Part shown: piece by piece, positions 20,473-33,172 of the stretch
How positions within the stretch are numbered: the stretch's first letter is position 1
Layout: each line of letters begins with the position of its first letter
Assembly: GCA_029204225.1 (NCBI GenBank)
Contig: MU832668.1
Coordinates: 1-64,000, forward strand
Length of the DNA stretch: 64,000 nt
DNA from: Diphasiastrum complanatum
Lineage: Eukaryota; Streptophyta; Lycopodiopsida; Lycopodiales; Lycopodiaceae
Direction: 5' to 3'
The notes under the pieces: generated by a model
Database searches by the model: none
What the model saw: the letters and a program-made list of their open reading frames with translations, nothing else
Told to the model about the DNA's origin: nothing
Made by a program: the position numbers and the translations under genes

Positions 20473-22258
20473 TGTCAATTTTCAGAGAAAAAGGACAAAT
20501 ATTGATTGTACTATCAATCATTAAGAGTTATTGATTGCTTAATCCAAAGATCTATCAAGTTCTAGATGTTAGATCTTAATCTAGATGCTTTACACTATGA
20601 TTTAAGCAAGAGCAATGGATCAAATGATCAAACACATGGATGGGCAGCCTCACACCTATGGAGGACAGTACCTGTACGGCCTGTTTACAGAAATTAAAGT
20701 ACACTAACTTACAAGTGCATTTCATTCATCAAAACTCAAGACAAATGTGGAAATCTCAACAAAACTAGAATTTGCCAATGTCACATCAACTTGTTATTGA
20801 TTGGGTTGATCTCTTTATAGACCAAACACATCCATGAGCTACGTACTGTCCAGCAGGCCTTCACACATGTGAAGAGTGCCTAGTCATTCAGATCCACCAA
20901 TGGGAGTCATATGTGCTCATTTCCCAAAGTTGACTATTCTCTTTGGATAGAAAACAAAAAGCTAGTCTTCCACATTTATAGGAATATTTCCTATAAAATA
21001 GGATCTAATGAAATCTTCCTATCTTATCTTCTAGAAGCTTAGCTTATCTTATCTTCTAGGTGTGAATGGTATCTTGACATGTGTGAGCAATAACTCATTC
21101 ACCTGGAAGTCCAATCTATTTACAAAAAGTTTGACCAAAATTGACCATTTTCAAGATTCTACTCAAAGGTCAATTTCACACTAGTGTAGATCAAGCTAAA
21201 ACCAATCTAACTTAATAAAAATGACTTATGTACATTCTTTCACACGTGTGAGATCCTATCAAGCTCAAATAACTTGAGATCTACAAGATACAACAAGTTG
21301 GAAGTGATATTTTTACACTCCTCCTCACTTCTAACTTGATTTACACATATCTACAACTCCAAGAGCATTTCTTAACTTGAAAAATGAATCTTTAGCCAAA
21401 TGTTTGGTTAAGATATCAGCTATGCACTCGGATGAAGGCACATGATGAAGTTGAACCTCCTTGGATTGCACCTTCTCCCTCACAAAGTGATGAGCTATCT
21501 CAATATGCTTTGTTCTAGCATGGAAGATTGGATTAGTAGTGATTTGTTGAGAAGCTTGATTGTCACAATAGATGCAAGGGACCTCCTCGGCCTTTAGCAC
21601 TTGAAGCTCCACCAAAAGTCTTCTTAGCTATAGGAGTTCTTTGGTTGTTGAAGTCAATGCCTTGTACCCGGCTTCACAAGAGGAAAGAGAAATTGTATCT
21701 TGCTTTTTGGAAAGCCAAGATATCACTCCTCCACAAAGAAAGGTGACAAATGCATTTATGGATCTTCTATCCATCTTATCTCCTACAAAATATAAATACG
21801 AAAATGCTCTCAAGTACAAGTTAGATCCTTGATAGAGAATGCCAAAAAATCTAGTAGAAGAGACATATCTAAGCACTCTCTTGGCACTTTTCCAATGATG
21901 CATCAAGGGACCTTGCATATACTGACTTAACTTGCTTACACTATAACTCAAATCTGGTCTAGTGATTGTCAAATAGATTAAGGAGCCTATTAGCTTCCTA
22001 AAGAGTGTGATGTCCTCAAAGGATGCTTCATCACAATCATTAGTAACTTTACAAGTTTGCTCCATAGGGGTGTCAATCCCTTTACAATCTTTCATGCCAA
22101 ACCTCTCAAGAATGGAAGTAGAATACTTTGATTGACTTATAAAAGTAAAATGACTACCTCTAGTAACTTCTATTCCAAGTACGAACTTAAGAAGTTCTAG
22201 ATCTACCATCTTGAATTCACTTGACAAGGAAACTTTAAGATTTCTTATGCCTTCACCA
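20473..22258 (-). mobile_element. Ty1/copia 3' fragment: RT/RNase H end plus 3' LTR
   Basis: On the minus strand 22258-21628 encodes the end of RT and RNase H (SSEFKMVDLELLKFVLGIEV, TRPDLSYSVSKLSQYM, SSCEAGYKAL). After one break, 21615-21331 gives the C-terminus (HIEIAHHFVREKVQ, ADILTKHLAKDSF). A polypurine tract GTGAGGAGGAG and an LTR starting TGTAAAAATATCAC at 21317 follow. The LTR probably ends near 20473 (TG on the plus strand), about 845 bp; that boundary is a guess. It interrupts the RNase H end of remnant 3. Gag, integrase and the 5' LTR are absent. It is related to family A but clearly diverged. Confidence 0.82.
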
Positions 22259-22264
22259 TCATTT

Positions 22265-22931
22265 GCTTTTGCTGAACCGTCTAGCATATTACCTACTAGT
22301 TAAACTGCTATATGGAATCGTCAAGTTGTGAAGTATTTTTTCCATTTTTTATGAAGTGTATCGACTGAACCCGACCTCTGTGAAACACCAAAGTGGGTCA
22401 TCCACCATCCATGGTTGAGAAACACCACCTTGGTTAAAGTGTCACACTAGTCACACCGACCGTTGGTACTATCTAGCGAAATACCTAGACCCGACGGTTG
22501 GCGAAAATACCACCGCTTAGCAAACAAAGCGGTGCGTATAACTTGCACCCCACGAGCACATCATAGACAGTAAATTGGTTCCAAGCCCATGTGGGATTTT
22601 TTACTAACTGCATGCCGAATTCAATGGAAAAAGAGACATTAGCGAGATCCTAGCGTGAGTTACCAATCAGAAGTTTTTATGGAACCGTGACCCTAGAAAG
22701 CTAGTGAATCATTGCATCAAAAGTACTAGCACCCCCTCCTTACAGTCATACTTCTGAGAGCCTGAGAAACTCTCATTGGCGCAGGAGCATGGGGTAACAA
22801 AGGAAGCCCCCAGGATTGGATGTGGCAGGACCTCTGTTACTCACATAGGGCATAACCACCATCGATAGTGGTGCCCCTTGAACTTTTTAGGACGTTTTGG
22901 CTAGACCAATCCCCTGCCGAAACTTTTCCTA
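22265..22931 (+). repeat. Dispersed repeat R, copy 1, with hairpins
   Basis: This stretch matches 52399-53050 almost throughout with small indels. It contains a perfect 8-bp hairpin CACCGCTT/AAGCGGTG and a longer stem GTAACAAAGG/CCTCTGTTAC (one mismatch). No coding frame is conserved. It abuts a copia fragment on the left and gypsy gag-like sequence on the right. It might be an LTR, but TG...CA ends and a primer site are lacking. Confidence 0.85.
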
Positions 22932-24141
22932 AGTGCATCTGTCGGGAGTAATTTGATAAGGGAGTATTGTTTGAAAGACGATGGCCTACAATGAAGATGT
23001 ATTAGAAATTTGCTGGTTGAATGAGTGTATTGTCAAGACCCTCAATCTTGGTATTGAATGTCGAGGTGGTTAACATCACATAATGATGTGTGTTGGTCCC
23101 ACAAATGAATTGTCAGGGGCATTCTTTGAGTTGATGATTGAATACCACCTGTGTTAGATGAGCCATTACTATGAGAAATTGATAGCAAGGATCATAGATG
23201 TGGTATTGATCTAGAACAATTATGGTTGGCATCCTACGGGCCCAACAAATTTATAGGCAATAGCTTCTAACCAGATGAGGACCCTATGCCTACAATCAAT
23301 CGACTTCTTCACCTAGCTAGGGGTACTCTTACGTGGGTACCTATCTAGGCAAGGCTATTCAACGAACCCTGATGAAAAGGTTAAGATTGAGTGTCGTGAA
23401 TTAGTGGAGATGGTCAAACAACATCTGAGAGATATGCATGCAACATTGTTAGCTTTGACTCTAGATGTGAGACGACTTTGGAAATAACAAGAGTTGATCA
23501 ATCACCACTATGCCCATCAGTCCGTACCATTGTGTCGGTATTGCCAAGAAGATCATGCCACTAATGATTGTTGGAATACAATATGTGGATACTACGATAG
23601 GGTAGGCCTAAAAGGAACTTGTCAAATTCAGAAGAAAGATGAGAAGCGTAGGGGGGAACCAGTCCAAAGAATTCCAAAGCGATAAAAACCCCTACAAATT
23701 GGTTTGCTAGAGCACAAAATAGGGTAATACCACAAATGATTATCGCATAGGAAGAGCCATGGATGAGGGCCTACTATATGAGCATTTTGGATACATAGGT
23801 GTAGAAACTACGTCCCCAACACCTAGTAGAACAAATTCCACCTACAGGAGTTTCAAATATTGGTTGTTCGGCTTTGTAGAGGATAGGGAAATAATCAAAA
23901 AGCTACATATGCCAACCCCTGCATGTAGAAATAATTGCAACGGAGAGAATAGTGATGGAAATCTAGTGCTCGTGGGCCATGAATCTAGAACGCCAGATTA
24001 TGCTGAGAGAGAAAGGATATTGACTAACCCCTTGAGCCATAACATATATGATCCCCTCCTTGAAGGGATAGACCAATCCACTAGTGTGACTAGTGAGCCA
24101 TCAACAAATGGGTGGAGTGAACTATCTATTGACCAACTAAG
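22932..24141 (+). pseudogene. Gypsy-like gag region, left part (host of the nested insertions)
   Basis: Broken frames encode a gag-like piece (ELVEMVKQHLRDMHATLLAL, near 23400) and a zinc-knuckle-like CRYCQEDHATNDC (near 23535), followed after stops by an open acidic stretch from 23759. That frame is cut at 24141 by the LTR of copia element B and resumes in frame at 33173, so both parts belonged to one open reading frame when B inserted. Exact classification beyond gypsy-like is uncertain. Confidence 0.55.
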
Positions 24142-24791
24142 TGTGAAAGATTCAACTAGTTTCATCACATTTTGCAATATTTCCATATTTAGCATATTGA
24201 GGCCAAAACCTGTTTTAGACTTAGAGGTTGACTTTTCGAAGTTCATTAGTCTAAATTTCATTTGAATAAACACTTTTTGAAAGTGTGGGAAAGATAGAAT
24301 GCGAGTTTGAGTAGATTCAATTTGAATAAGTTGGGTACATTGAATCTAGACCCAAAATTGGTAGGGTTAGCATTTTGGTGGGAAAGCCAAGTGGCCAAAT
24401 AGGGTTTGGACCTGCTATAAAAGGATGTAACTTGTGGAGAGAGTCATCTTCTCTCTTCTCTATCTCATTTCATGCTTATACATGGTTCTCTTGGGTTCTA
24501 CTATCCATTGGTGCACTATCTTGGTGATTGCTTGCAATTCTATGTGTAGAATGATCTATATTTGCTATTTTTGGATCCACACGTGTGAGATACAATAGCT
24601 TGCTGGTTTTGTACGGACAGCAACAGTACATAATCATTTCATTCAAGTTTGATCAAGTTCTATTAGTGTTTGCATCTCAAATTGTGTGTAGATGCTGATT
24701 TTTCTACATTGGTGAAATTGGTAGTGTATTTCTCTTTCTAACCAAAGATCATTCAAGTAGATTGGATCTTAAGGATCTGAAATCTTTCACA
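24142..24791 (+). repeat. 5' LTR of element B
   Basis: 650 bp, TG...CA. A TATA box (TATAAAAG, 24416-24423) marks its promoter. Its last 206 bp are repeated at 32962-33167. Confidence 0.92.
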
Positions 24792-24803
24792 TGGTATCAG
24801 AGC
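24792..24803 (+). other. Primer binding site of element B
   Basis: TGGTATCAGAGC directly after the LTR, initiator tRNA-Met type. Confidence 0.9.
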
Positions 24804-25430
24804 TTGTGTTTCAGTTTATGAAGGAGGAAATCAGATCTATCAATGATTTGGTGAAGATATCAAGTCTAGAGCATGCTAGAGAGGATTCTACACCAAAATC
24901 GGATTTTTTGCTTTTGTAGATTGGATCTTTTGTAGATCAAAACACTGCATAGGTCAATATACTTGTTCAATTCCGTTTTTTGAATTCACATGCTAGATTT
25001 GGCCGATTTTTGGATCATTGGTTCAGCCTAAATGTTGGCTTATAGATTGCATATCAAATTTTCAGCATTTGCATGTAGATTTGGAATAGTCAATTTTTTG
25101 TGATTTTGTCAAAACCCTACTTTTGATTGGATCTCTATATAGTGAGGTTGCTGGACTTCATTTGAGTGTGTTTCTATCCTAGGAAGTGTCAAAAGTCATT
25201 AGATTGAGGATAGATCATAGCTTGATCAAGATTCCATGATTCTATGTGTTGATTTGCTTGATAAGTGCTAGAAGAGAATTTGTGAGATAGTTTCAAATCT
25301 TGGTGATTTCTTTTGAAAGCATTTGTTGTTGTCCAAAGGAGTGCTTTGTGCATTGAAACAGGTTGAAAGAGAAGATCAGGTCATTGCTACATGGCAACCT
25401 CAATTGGAGTCATGTTGGAAGCCAATGATA

Positions 25431-26112
25431 TGTTAAAAATTCACAATTCTAGCTTGACTAGTTTTGGTCATATGACTTGTAAATAGTTAGATGGTCATGA
25501 TGTGGCTTGTCACACGTGCCAAATAGCATAGGATTCCATTCATAAGGATGTTCTCAAGTAGACCTAAGTGTTAGAACCTTTGGAATGAGTCCAAATTATG
25601 CTTAGATACAAGGGAGAAAAAATAGGAGCTATTTTTGGTAATTTTTGCATTGTTGAGGGATCTCCAAGATTCCAACCCTAACTTGGTAGGGATGAAAGAT
25701 CCACCAAAATTAGCATTAGGGATAGGTTTAGGGCTACTCATATCTGCCCAAAACCGTGATGGATCATGTATATATAGGTGATGATATCTCACCAAAATCA
25801 ATCAAGCAATTTCATGATTTTTCTCTCATAATGGTGCAATTGCTCTCTATGTTCATAATTGTTTGAGTACTTGTGATTACTAATGATTATAGGATTGAAT
25901 GTAGGTCTGGTGTACAGTACTCAGACTGTGGGAGGCCGTACTTTCACACGTGTGAAGCCTTCTTCAAGGATTTGGGCCATTTAGTGAGGTTCAAGCATAG
26001 ATTTTTGATGGATTTTGATGGTTCAACTTGTGCTAATCTTATGAAATCATAATCTATTGTTTCCCTCATCATTTCAAGTGTTTTAGGATCCTTATTTGCT
26101 GTAATTTTTACA
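25431..26112 (+). repeat. 5' LTR of element A
   Basis: 682 bp, from TGTTAAAAATTC to TTTTTACA. A TATA-like TATATATAGG lies near 25769. Confidence 0.95.
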
Positions 26113-26125
26113 TGGTATCAGAGCC
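26113..26125 (+). other. Primer binding site of element A
   Basis: TGGTATCAGAGCC directly after the 5' LTR, initiator tRNA-Met type. Confidence 0.93.
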
Positions 26126-26923
26126 TAAAGGCTGAAATGAGCTAAATCCTTGGTTTTCATTCAATTTGATCACAATTTTTGATCTAAATCTTGTGTAGAT
26201 TGGATCTTAGCATCTAGTATTGATTCTAGAACTCAAAGTGAGTTAAATACATTGGAGATTGGTGTTGTGTGACTTCATTTGCAAGTGTTTAGGTTTCTAA
26301 AACCAGAGGCAAAGTTGAATTCAATTCACATTACCAAGATAGCAAGTTTTGCTTGCTCCAGGCATTGATTTCTAAGCGAGTTTTGGAGGTGATTTCATAG
26401 AGGAGGCTTTCTAGCATTCAAGGAGAGGGAAGATCAGAGTTTTGGGGACTCTTCAAGGCTGTTCTAAGGTGTAGTAGACACCTCCTAAAGTGATTTAGGT
26501 TCAGTCCAACCATTGCTTGACTTATGCACCAAATTAGATCAATTTTTCATCAATTTTGATCATTTTTTGCTTGTGATTGGATAGTAGATTGTGTTGCATC
26601 CTCATTAAGTTCCATTTAGATCTTTTACAAGTGATTTTGGAAGTATATTAGGTTGCTGAAATTCACTCTTGATCAGATCATTTGGAAGCTTTAATGTTCT
26701 TTATAGAAAGAGGGGCAATTCTACTAGTATTGTCTACTTCAATCAAGCAAGTGCATTGTTTCGAGTATTCTATGATTTGATTTTGTTAGAGATCATTCTT
26801 AGATCTTTATAGGAAGTCTATTACTGATCTTTTCAGGTCCCTAAGAAGTGGGATAAGGTAGACCTTCAATCAAATCAATAGAAGTAACCTTCATTTGTGT
26901 CAAGTCCTTGATTAGGAGACTAG

Positions 26924-29900
26924 ATGGCATCTATAAATGCATATCTTTTGGATACTAATGAAAGGCTCAACAAAACTAACTATTCCATATGGAAAGTTAG
27001 AATGGAATCTATCATGATCATGCAAGATCTGATGGAAATTGTAAATGGTAAGGAGGGTGAACCTATTCATCCTCAAGAAAAAGCCAAATACATCAAGAGG
27101 TGCAATGTTGCACTACATTGCATAAAAATGAATGTTGCAAATGAACTCTTAAGAGAGGTAGGAGATTGCACTTCAGCTCAAGATGCTTGGGAGACTTTGC
27201 AAAAGGTTTATGAATCCAAGAACCAAACTAGAATGTTAGCTTTGAAAAATCAAATCTATAGAAGCTATCAAAAGAAAGGAGAGAGTGCACATACTTTTGT
27301 CCTAAGAGTAAAGGAATTGAACAAAGAGCTAGCCTTTATAGGTGACCCTATCAAGGATGAAGAGCTTGTTCAACTCATATTGAATGGACTAAGCTTTGAA
27401 TTTGACAATTTGGTTCAGGGATATGCAATTATGGGTAAGCTACCCATACTTGAAGAACTCCAAGGCACACTCATGGCCGAGGAATCAAGAAGGAGCCAAA
27501 TGAAAGAGAGGATGGATAGGCTTTCCATCCAAGGTGGAGATGACCAAGCTCTCTTCACCAAAGGCAAAGGCAAGTCCAAAGGCAAAGGATCAACATTCAA
27601 GAAGTCTACAAAGCTTGAGGATCAAGAAGGACCCCCAAAGGCATCTCCATCAACCACCAAAGTCAAGAAGGACAAATCAAAGGTGAAGTGCTACTATTGT
27701 AGCAAGATGGGGCATTATGCCTCGGAATGCTTCAAGAGGAAACAAGATCAAAGCCAAGCCAACATGAGCAAAGAGGAGGAGGAGGAGAGTTCACATGAGG
27801 ACTCTCTCATGATGTCCATATTTTCTTCAACAAGCTTCAAAGGAGAAGATCCTTGGTGGATTGACTCGGGTGCTAGTTCACACATGACTAGTAAAAGGGA
27901 GTTTTTCTCTTCTCTCTTATCTTATGATGGACCTATAAAGTCTATCTATACAGCAAATGATGAAGCTTGTAAGATTGAAGGAGTTGGTAGCATTCCCCTT
28001 TGCTTAGGATCTTCCAAAAAGACCAACATAGAAGGTGTTTTGTACATTCCTACAATAACAAAGAATCTACTAAGTGCTGGCCAAATGATAGACAATGGTT
28101 TCAATGTTGACTTTGCTTCAAATGAATGTTTCATCAAGAAGAAGGGTAAGATAGTGGCTAAGGGCACTAGACTTGGCAAACTTTATAAGCTGGATGCATT
28201 TGTGGATACTAATGTTGTCATGTTGGCCGAGAAGAGCAAGATATCTACCTTTACTTTATGGCACAAAAGACTTGGACATGTCAACTCGGGTTCCATGGAG
28301 GCTATGATCAAGGAGGAGTATGCTTTAGGCCTACCAAGGTCTATTGGGAAGGAAGACAAGGTTTGTGAAGCTTGTGCCTTATCCAAGGCACATAAGAAGG
28401 TGTTTCCTAACTCCATCACAAAGTCATCTCATCCTCTTGAACTCATACACTCGGATGTGCACATTGCTAGCACCAAATCTAATGGAGGTTCATCCATGTT
28501 TTTAACCTTCATTGATGACTACTCAAGATATTGTTGGGTGTTATTACTTTCCTTCAAGTCTCAAGTATTTGATACTTTTGTAAAGTTCAAGTTGTTTGTG
28601 GAAAAGCATCATAATCATAGCATCAAGATTCTTAGAAGTGACAATGGTGGAGAATTTATCTCCAATGAGTTCAAGGCCTTTTGTGAGGAGGAAGGGATCA
28701 AGAAAGAGACTTCTTGTCCTTACACTCCTCAACAAAATGGAGTTGCTGAAAGAAGGAATAGAACATTATGTGAATGTTCTAAGGCTTTAAGATTAGATGC
28801 TTGTTTGCCCAAATCCTTTTGGGGTGAGTCTCTTGTATGTGCAAACTACTTGATGAATAGGGTGTCTTGCAAAGCAATTGAAGGCAAAACTCCTTATGAG
28901 ATGTTGTATGGAAAGAAACCCAATCTTAATCACTTGAAAGTTTTTGGGTGTATATGTTATGTGCATGTGCCATTGGAAACAAGAACCAAGGAGGATCCAT
29001 CTTCCACAAGAGGGATCATGCTTGGATATGCAAGCTCAAGCAAGGGCTACAAAGTCTATCTCCCATCCTTGAACAAATTTGTTGTTTCAAGGGATGTCAT
29101 CTTTGATGAACATCATATGCATATGCTTGAAGAAGGCTCAAGTGCTCCAACAATCAAGAAGAAGATGGCTGAGGAGCAAGATCTTGGTTTTGAGGAGGAG
29201 CTCATGGAGGAGCAAGCACCAAACCCACCTATCACACCAAGGAGATCTTCAAGGGCAAAAGTGGAGCCATCAAGGCTCACATATCAAGGCAAAGGACAAC
29301 AAGTTGAGGGTATCTCATCCACTTCTTATTCTTTATCTAGTTTTGAAGAACCGTCTAATGTTGAAGATGCATTGAACTCCAAAGAATGGTATAAAGCTAT
29401 GTTGGATGAGTATGATGCCTTGATTGAGAATGAAACTTGGATATTTGTTGAGAGACCTCAAAGGAATGTAATAGGATGCAAGTGGGTCTTCAAGCTTAAG
29501 TTGAATGCAAATGGGAGTGTTAACAAACATAAAGCAAGATTAGTTGCAAAAGGTTATGCTCAAGAGAGAGGGATAGACTATGAGGAAACTTTTGCACCCG
29601 TGGCCAAGATGGTCACAATAAGACTAATCATTGCACTTGCATCACATTTTGGATGGATTCTATGTCAAATGGATGTCTCTAATGCTTTCTTGAATGGTTT
29701 TTTGGAAGAGGATATCTATATGGAGCAGCCACAAGGGTTCATCAAGCATGGAATGGAGAACAAAGTATGCTATCTCCAAAGAAGCATCTATGGCTTGAAG
29801 CAAGCCTCGAGATCTTGGAATTCAAACTACATTGCTATCTTATTTCACTTTCTTTTGTTCAAAGTGAGTATGATCCCACTCTTTACATTAAGTTTGATGA

Positions 29901-30891
29901 TGTTGGTATTGTACTTTTACTCATTTATGTAGATGACATCATCATTAGTGGAAATAGTGTTGATGGTATTGAAAAAATCAAGATAGATCTATCCTTAGAG
30001 TTCAAGATGGTAGATCTAGGGTGTCTTCACTTCATCTTAGACATAGAAGTACTTAGAGGGTCTGATTTTATCTTTATAAGTCAAGTAAACTATTCTCAAA
30101 GTCTTTTGAAGAAGTTTAAGATGGAAGTATGCAAAAGTGTTGACACACCAATGGAGCAAGATGTAAAAGTGCCAAATGAAGATGATGAAAGATCCTTCAT
30201 GGACATCACTTTGTTTAGGCAACTTATAGGTTCCTTAATGTGGATCACTATAACTAGACCAGATCTTAGCTTTAGTGTATGTAGGTTGAGCCAATCCATG
30301 CAAAAGCCATTGAATATCCATTGGAAAAAGGCTAAGAGGATTCTAAGATACATCTCAGGTACATTGGATTTTGGGATTCTATATAGAGGAGATGTGATTA
30401 ACCTTCATGCATTTAGTGATTCAGATTTTGCAGGGGACAAGAGGGATAGAAAATCAACAAGTGCCTATCCAACTTTCATAGGAGAAGGTGTGGTTTCATG
30501 GCTTTCAAAAAAGCAAGAAACTATATCTCTATCTTCAACCGAGGCCGAGTACAAAGCTTTGACAACCACTACAAAGGAGGTACTTTGGATCAAGAGATTA
30601 TTGGTGGAACTAAAGATCATGGATTCAGAGGAGGCACCAATCATCTACAATGACAATATATCAGCCCAACATCTTGCATCTAACCCAATCTTCCATGCAA
30701 GATCTAAGCACATTGAGATATGCCATCACTTTGTGAGAGAAATGGTGCAAGCCAAGGAGATTGCTTTGGAGCATGTTCCAAGCAATGAATGTGTAGCTGA
30801 TCTACTTACTAAACCACTTCAAAAGAAACCTTTTATGAAGTTCAGATCATCACTTGGAGTGATTAGTAAAGCAATGATTGAACCAAGCTAG
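26924..30891 (+). pseudogene. Element A gag-pol polyprotein, one frameshift in RT
   Basis: The frame from ATG 26924 stays open for 1002 codons. Order: UBN2-type gag, zinc knuckle CYYCSKMGHYASEC (from residue 256), protease WWIDSGASSHMT (Asp314), pre-integrase LWHKRLGHVN, integrase core with FIDDYSRY and LRSDNGGEF, then RT (CKWVFKLKLN, ARLVAKGYAQERGIDYEETF). Near 29823 one base is missing relative to the copy at 40401-44369, shifting the frame. The rest of RT (YVDDIIISG) and RNase H (DSDFAGDKRDRKS, SSTEAEYKA, LLTKPL) continues in another frame to the stop at 30891. Gene order integrase-before-RT is the copia hallmark. The single lesion makes this copy non-autonomous. Confidence 0.95.
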
Positions 30892-30905
30892 ATAGTGAGG
30901 AGGAG

Positions 30906-31587
30906 TGTTAAAAATTCACAATTCTAGCTTGACTAGTTTTGGTCATATGACTTGTAAATAGTTAGATGGTCATGATGTGGCTTGTCACACGTGCCAAATA
31001 TCATAGGATTCCATTCATAAGGATGTTCTCAAGTAGACCTAATTGTTAGAACCTTTGGAATGAGTCCAAATTATGCTTAGATACAAGGGAGAAAAAATAG
31101 GAGCTATTTTTGGTAATTTTTGCATTGTTGAGGGATCTCCAAGATTCCAACCCTAACTTGGTAGGGATGAAAGATCCACCAAAATTAGCATTAGGGATAG
31201 GTTTAGGGCTACTTATACCTGCCCAAAACCGTGATGGATCATGTATATATAGGTGATGATATCTCACCAAAATCAATCAAGCAATTTTATGATTTTTCTC
31301 TCATAATGGTGCAATTGCTCTCTATGTTCATAATTGTTTGAGTACTTGTGATTACTAATGATTATAGGATTGAATGTAGGTCTGGTGTACAGTACTCAGA
31401 CTGTGGGAGGTCGTACTTTCACACGTGTGAAGCCTTCTTCAAGGATTTGGGCCATTTAGTGAGGTTCAAGCATAGATTTTTGATGGATTTTGATGGTTCA
31501 ACTTGTGCTAATCTTATGAAATCATAATCTATTGTTTCCCTCATCATTTCAAGTGTTTTAGGATCCTTATTTGCTGTAATTCTTACA
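30906..31587 (+). repeat. 3' LTR of element A
   Basis: 682 bp, about 99 percent identical to the 5' LTR and followed by the TGATA duplication. Confidence 0.95.
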
Positions 31588-32961
31588 TGATAGGCTTACC
31601 TCAAGTAACTATTCATTATGGAAAGTGAGGATGGAGTCACTTCTTGAGATGAACGATGTTTTGGATATTGTTGTAGGTTTGGAGGAGAGACCAGCAACAC
31701 AACAAGATCAATTGAGGTATGACAAGAGGGCCAAGAAGGCTCTACACATGATAAAGATGAATGTTACCAATGAACTTCTCAAGGAAGTTGGTAAGTGCAC
31801 ATCATCTTTGGAAGCTTGGAATTCATTGAAGAAGCTTTATGAATCCAAGTCTACTTCTAGAGTGTTGACTCTAAGAAGGCAAATCTTTTCTTGTTTGCAA
31901 AAGAATGAAGAAAGTCCAAGTACTTTTGTTTTGAGAATGAAAGCATTGAATGATGAGTTAGCTTGCATAGATGAAAGCATTAAGGAAGGAGAGCTTATTC
32001 AAGTGATTCTTAATGGCTTGTTGGATGCTCATGCTAACATTGTTCAAAGTATTGCTATTCAAAAGACTTTGCCAAGTTTGATGGATCTTCAAGATATCTT
32101 GATCAATGAGGAATATAGGCTTCAAGCAAGAGGTGGATCTACATCGACACTTCAAGAGGATGCTATGTTCACAAAGGGCAAATTCAAGGGCAAAACCAAA
32201 AGCAAGTGGTCTAATGGGCAAGATCAAGTGGATGCTTCTTCAAGTGGCAAAAAGAAGGATAAATCAAAGCTCAAGTGCTTCTATTGTGGCATCAAAGGAC
32301 ACTTTGCAAGTGAGTGCTACAAGAAGAAGAGAGATCAAGGAGACAAGCAAGGTAATCTTACTCTTGATGAGGACGATTTGGATGTGCAAGATGCAAATGA
32401 TGATGCTTTTGTGATGTCTTCATGTATGCTTGCTAATGATGGAGATCTAGATCCTTGGTGGATTGATAGTGGAGCAAGTTCACACATGACCTTTCACAAA
32501 GAATACTTCACTTCTTTGTTGGCATATGGAGATGACAAGAGGGTGATCTACATGGCCAATGATGGTGAGTGTGCAATCAAAGGGATTGGCACAATTCCCA
32601 TTTCTCTCTCTACAAATAGGAATGTTCATTTGGAGGATGTCTTGTTTATTCCATCTATTACCAAGAATTTGCTTAGTGTGAGTCAAATGCTAAGTAAGGG
32701 CCTCAAGGTGGAGTTTGATGGAGATGCTTGTTTGATCAAAAGGAATGATGTCTTGATTGGAAAAGGTAAAAGGCAAGGGAAGTTGTTCAAATTTGATGCT
32801 TGTGTTATTGCTAAGCAAGTTGGATGTGTTGCAAGGGAGCAAATTTCTATTCAAGAGGTTTGGCACAAAAGGATGGGACACCTCAACTTCAAGTCATTGG
32901 AGGTAATGGCAAGGAAGAAGGTTGTGATTGGTCTTCCAAGTTCCTTAAGTAATGACAAGCA

Positions 32962-33167
32962 TGAGATACAGTAGCTTGATGGTTTTGTACGGACAACAAC
33001 AGTACATAATCATTTCATTCAAGTTTGATCAAGTTCTATTAGTGTTTGCATCTCAAATTGTGTGTAGATGCTGATTTTTCTACATTGGTGAAATTGGTAG
33101 TGTATTTCTCTTTCTAACCAAAGATCATTCAAGTAGATTGGATCTTAAGGATCTGAAATCTTTCACA
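32962..33167 (+). repeat. 3' LTR fragment of element B
   Basis: It matches 24586-24791 over its whole 206 bp. The join to the gag-pro sequence lies within TGAGATACA, 9 bases shared by both partners. Confidence 0.92.
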
Positions 33168-33172
33168 CTAAG

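Larger units (their letters stand above)
25431..31587 (+). mobile_element. Ty1/copia element A, full-length with both LTRs
   Basis: LTRs of 682 bp lie at 25431-26112 and 30906-31587. I count about seven differences between them (about 1 percent), so the insertion is young. The target duplication TGATA is at 25426-25430 and 31588-31592. The primer site TGGTATCAGAGCC starts at 26113 and a purine tract GATAGTGAGGAGGAG ends at 30905. The interior carries one gag-pol frame with a single 1-base deletion in RT. It sits inside gag of element B. Confidence 0.96.
25391..32974 (+). pseudogene. Element B gag-protease frame, split by element A and truncated
   Basis: The start codon at 25391 precedes 40 coding bases (to 25430). 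Element A plus the duplicated TGATA occupies 25431-31592, and the frame then continues open to a stop near 32972. The right part has UBN2-type gag (MRMESLLEMNDVLDIV), a CFYCGIKGHFASEC knuckle near 32277, an aspartic protease motif WWIDSGASSHMT near 32457, and a pre-integrase motif VWHKRMGHLN near 32860. The frame ends where the deletion joins it to LTR sequence. Apart from the insertion and deletion it is free of lesions, so both events are recent. Confidence 0.92.
24142..33167 (+). mobile_element. Ty1/copia element B, interrupted by element A and internally deleted
   Basis: The 5' LTR (24142-24791) starts TGTGAAAGATT and ends AATCTTTCACA, an 11-bp inverted terminal repeat. The target duplication CTAAG stands at 24137-24141 and 33168-33172. 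The primer site TGGTATCAGAGC begins at 24792. Gag starts at 25391 and is split after 40 bases by element A, then continues from 31593 to about 32965. There the element jumps directly into the last 206 bases of its own 3' LTR, so most of integrase, all of RT/RNase H and two-thirds of the 3' LTR are lost. Confidence 0.92.

Noticed and set aside
33138-33172. Start of the acidic protein at 33138
   Set aside because: The first 30 bases belong to the LTR end of element B and the codon is TTG. The true frame comes from 24141 across the insertion.
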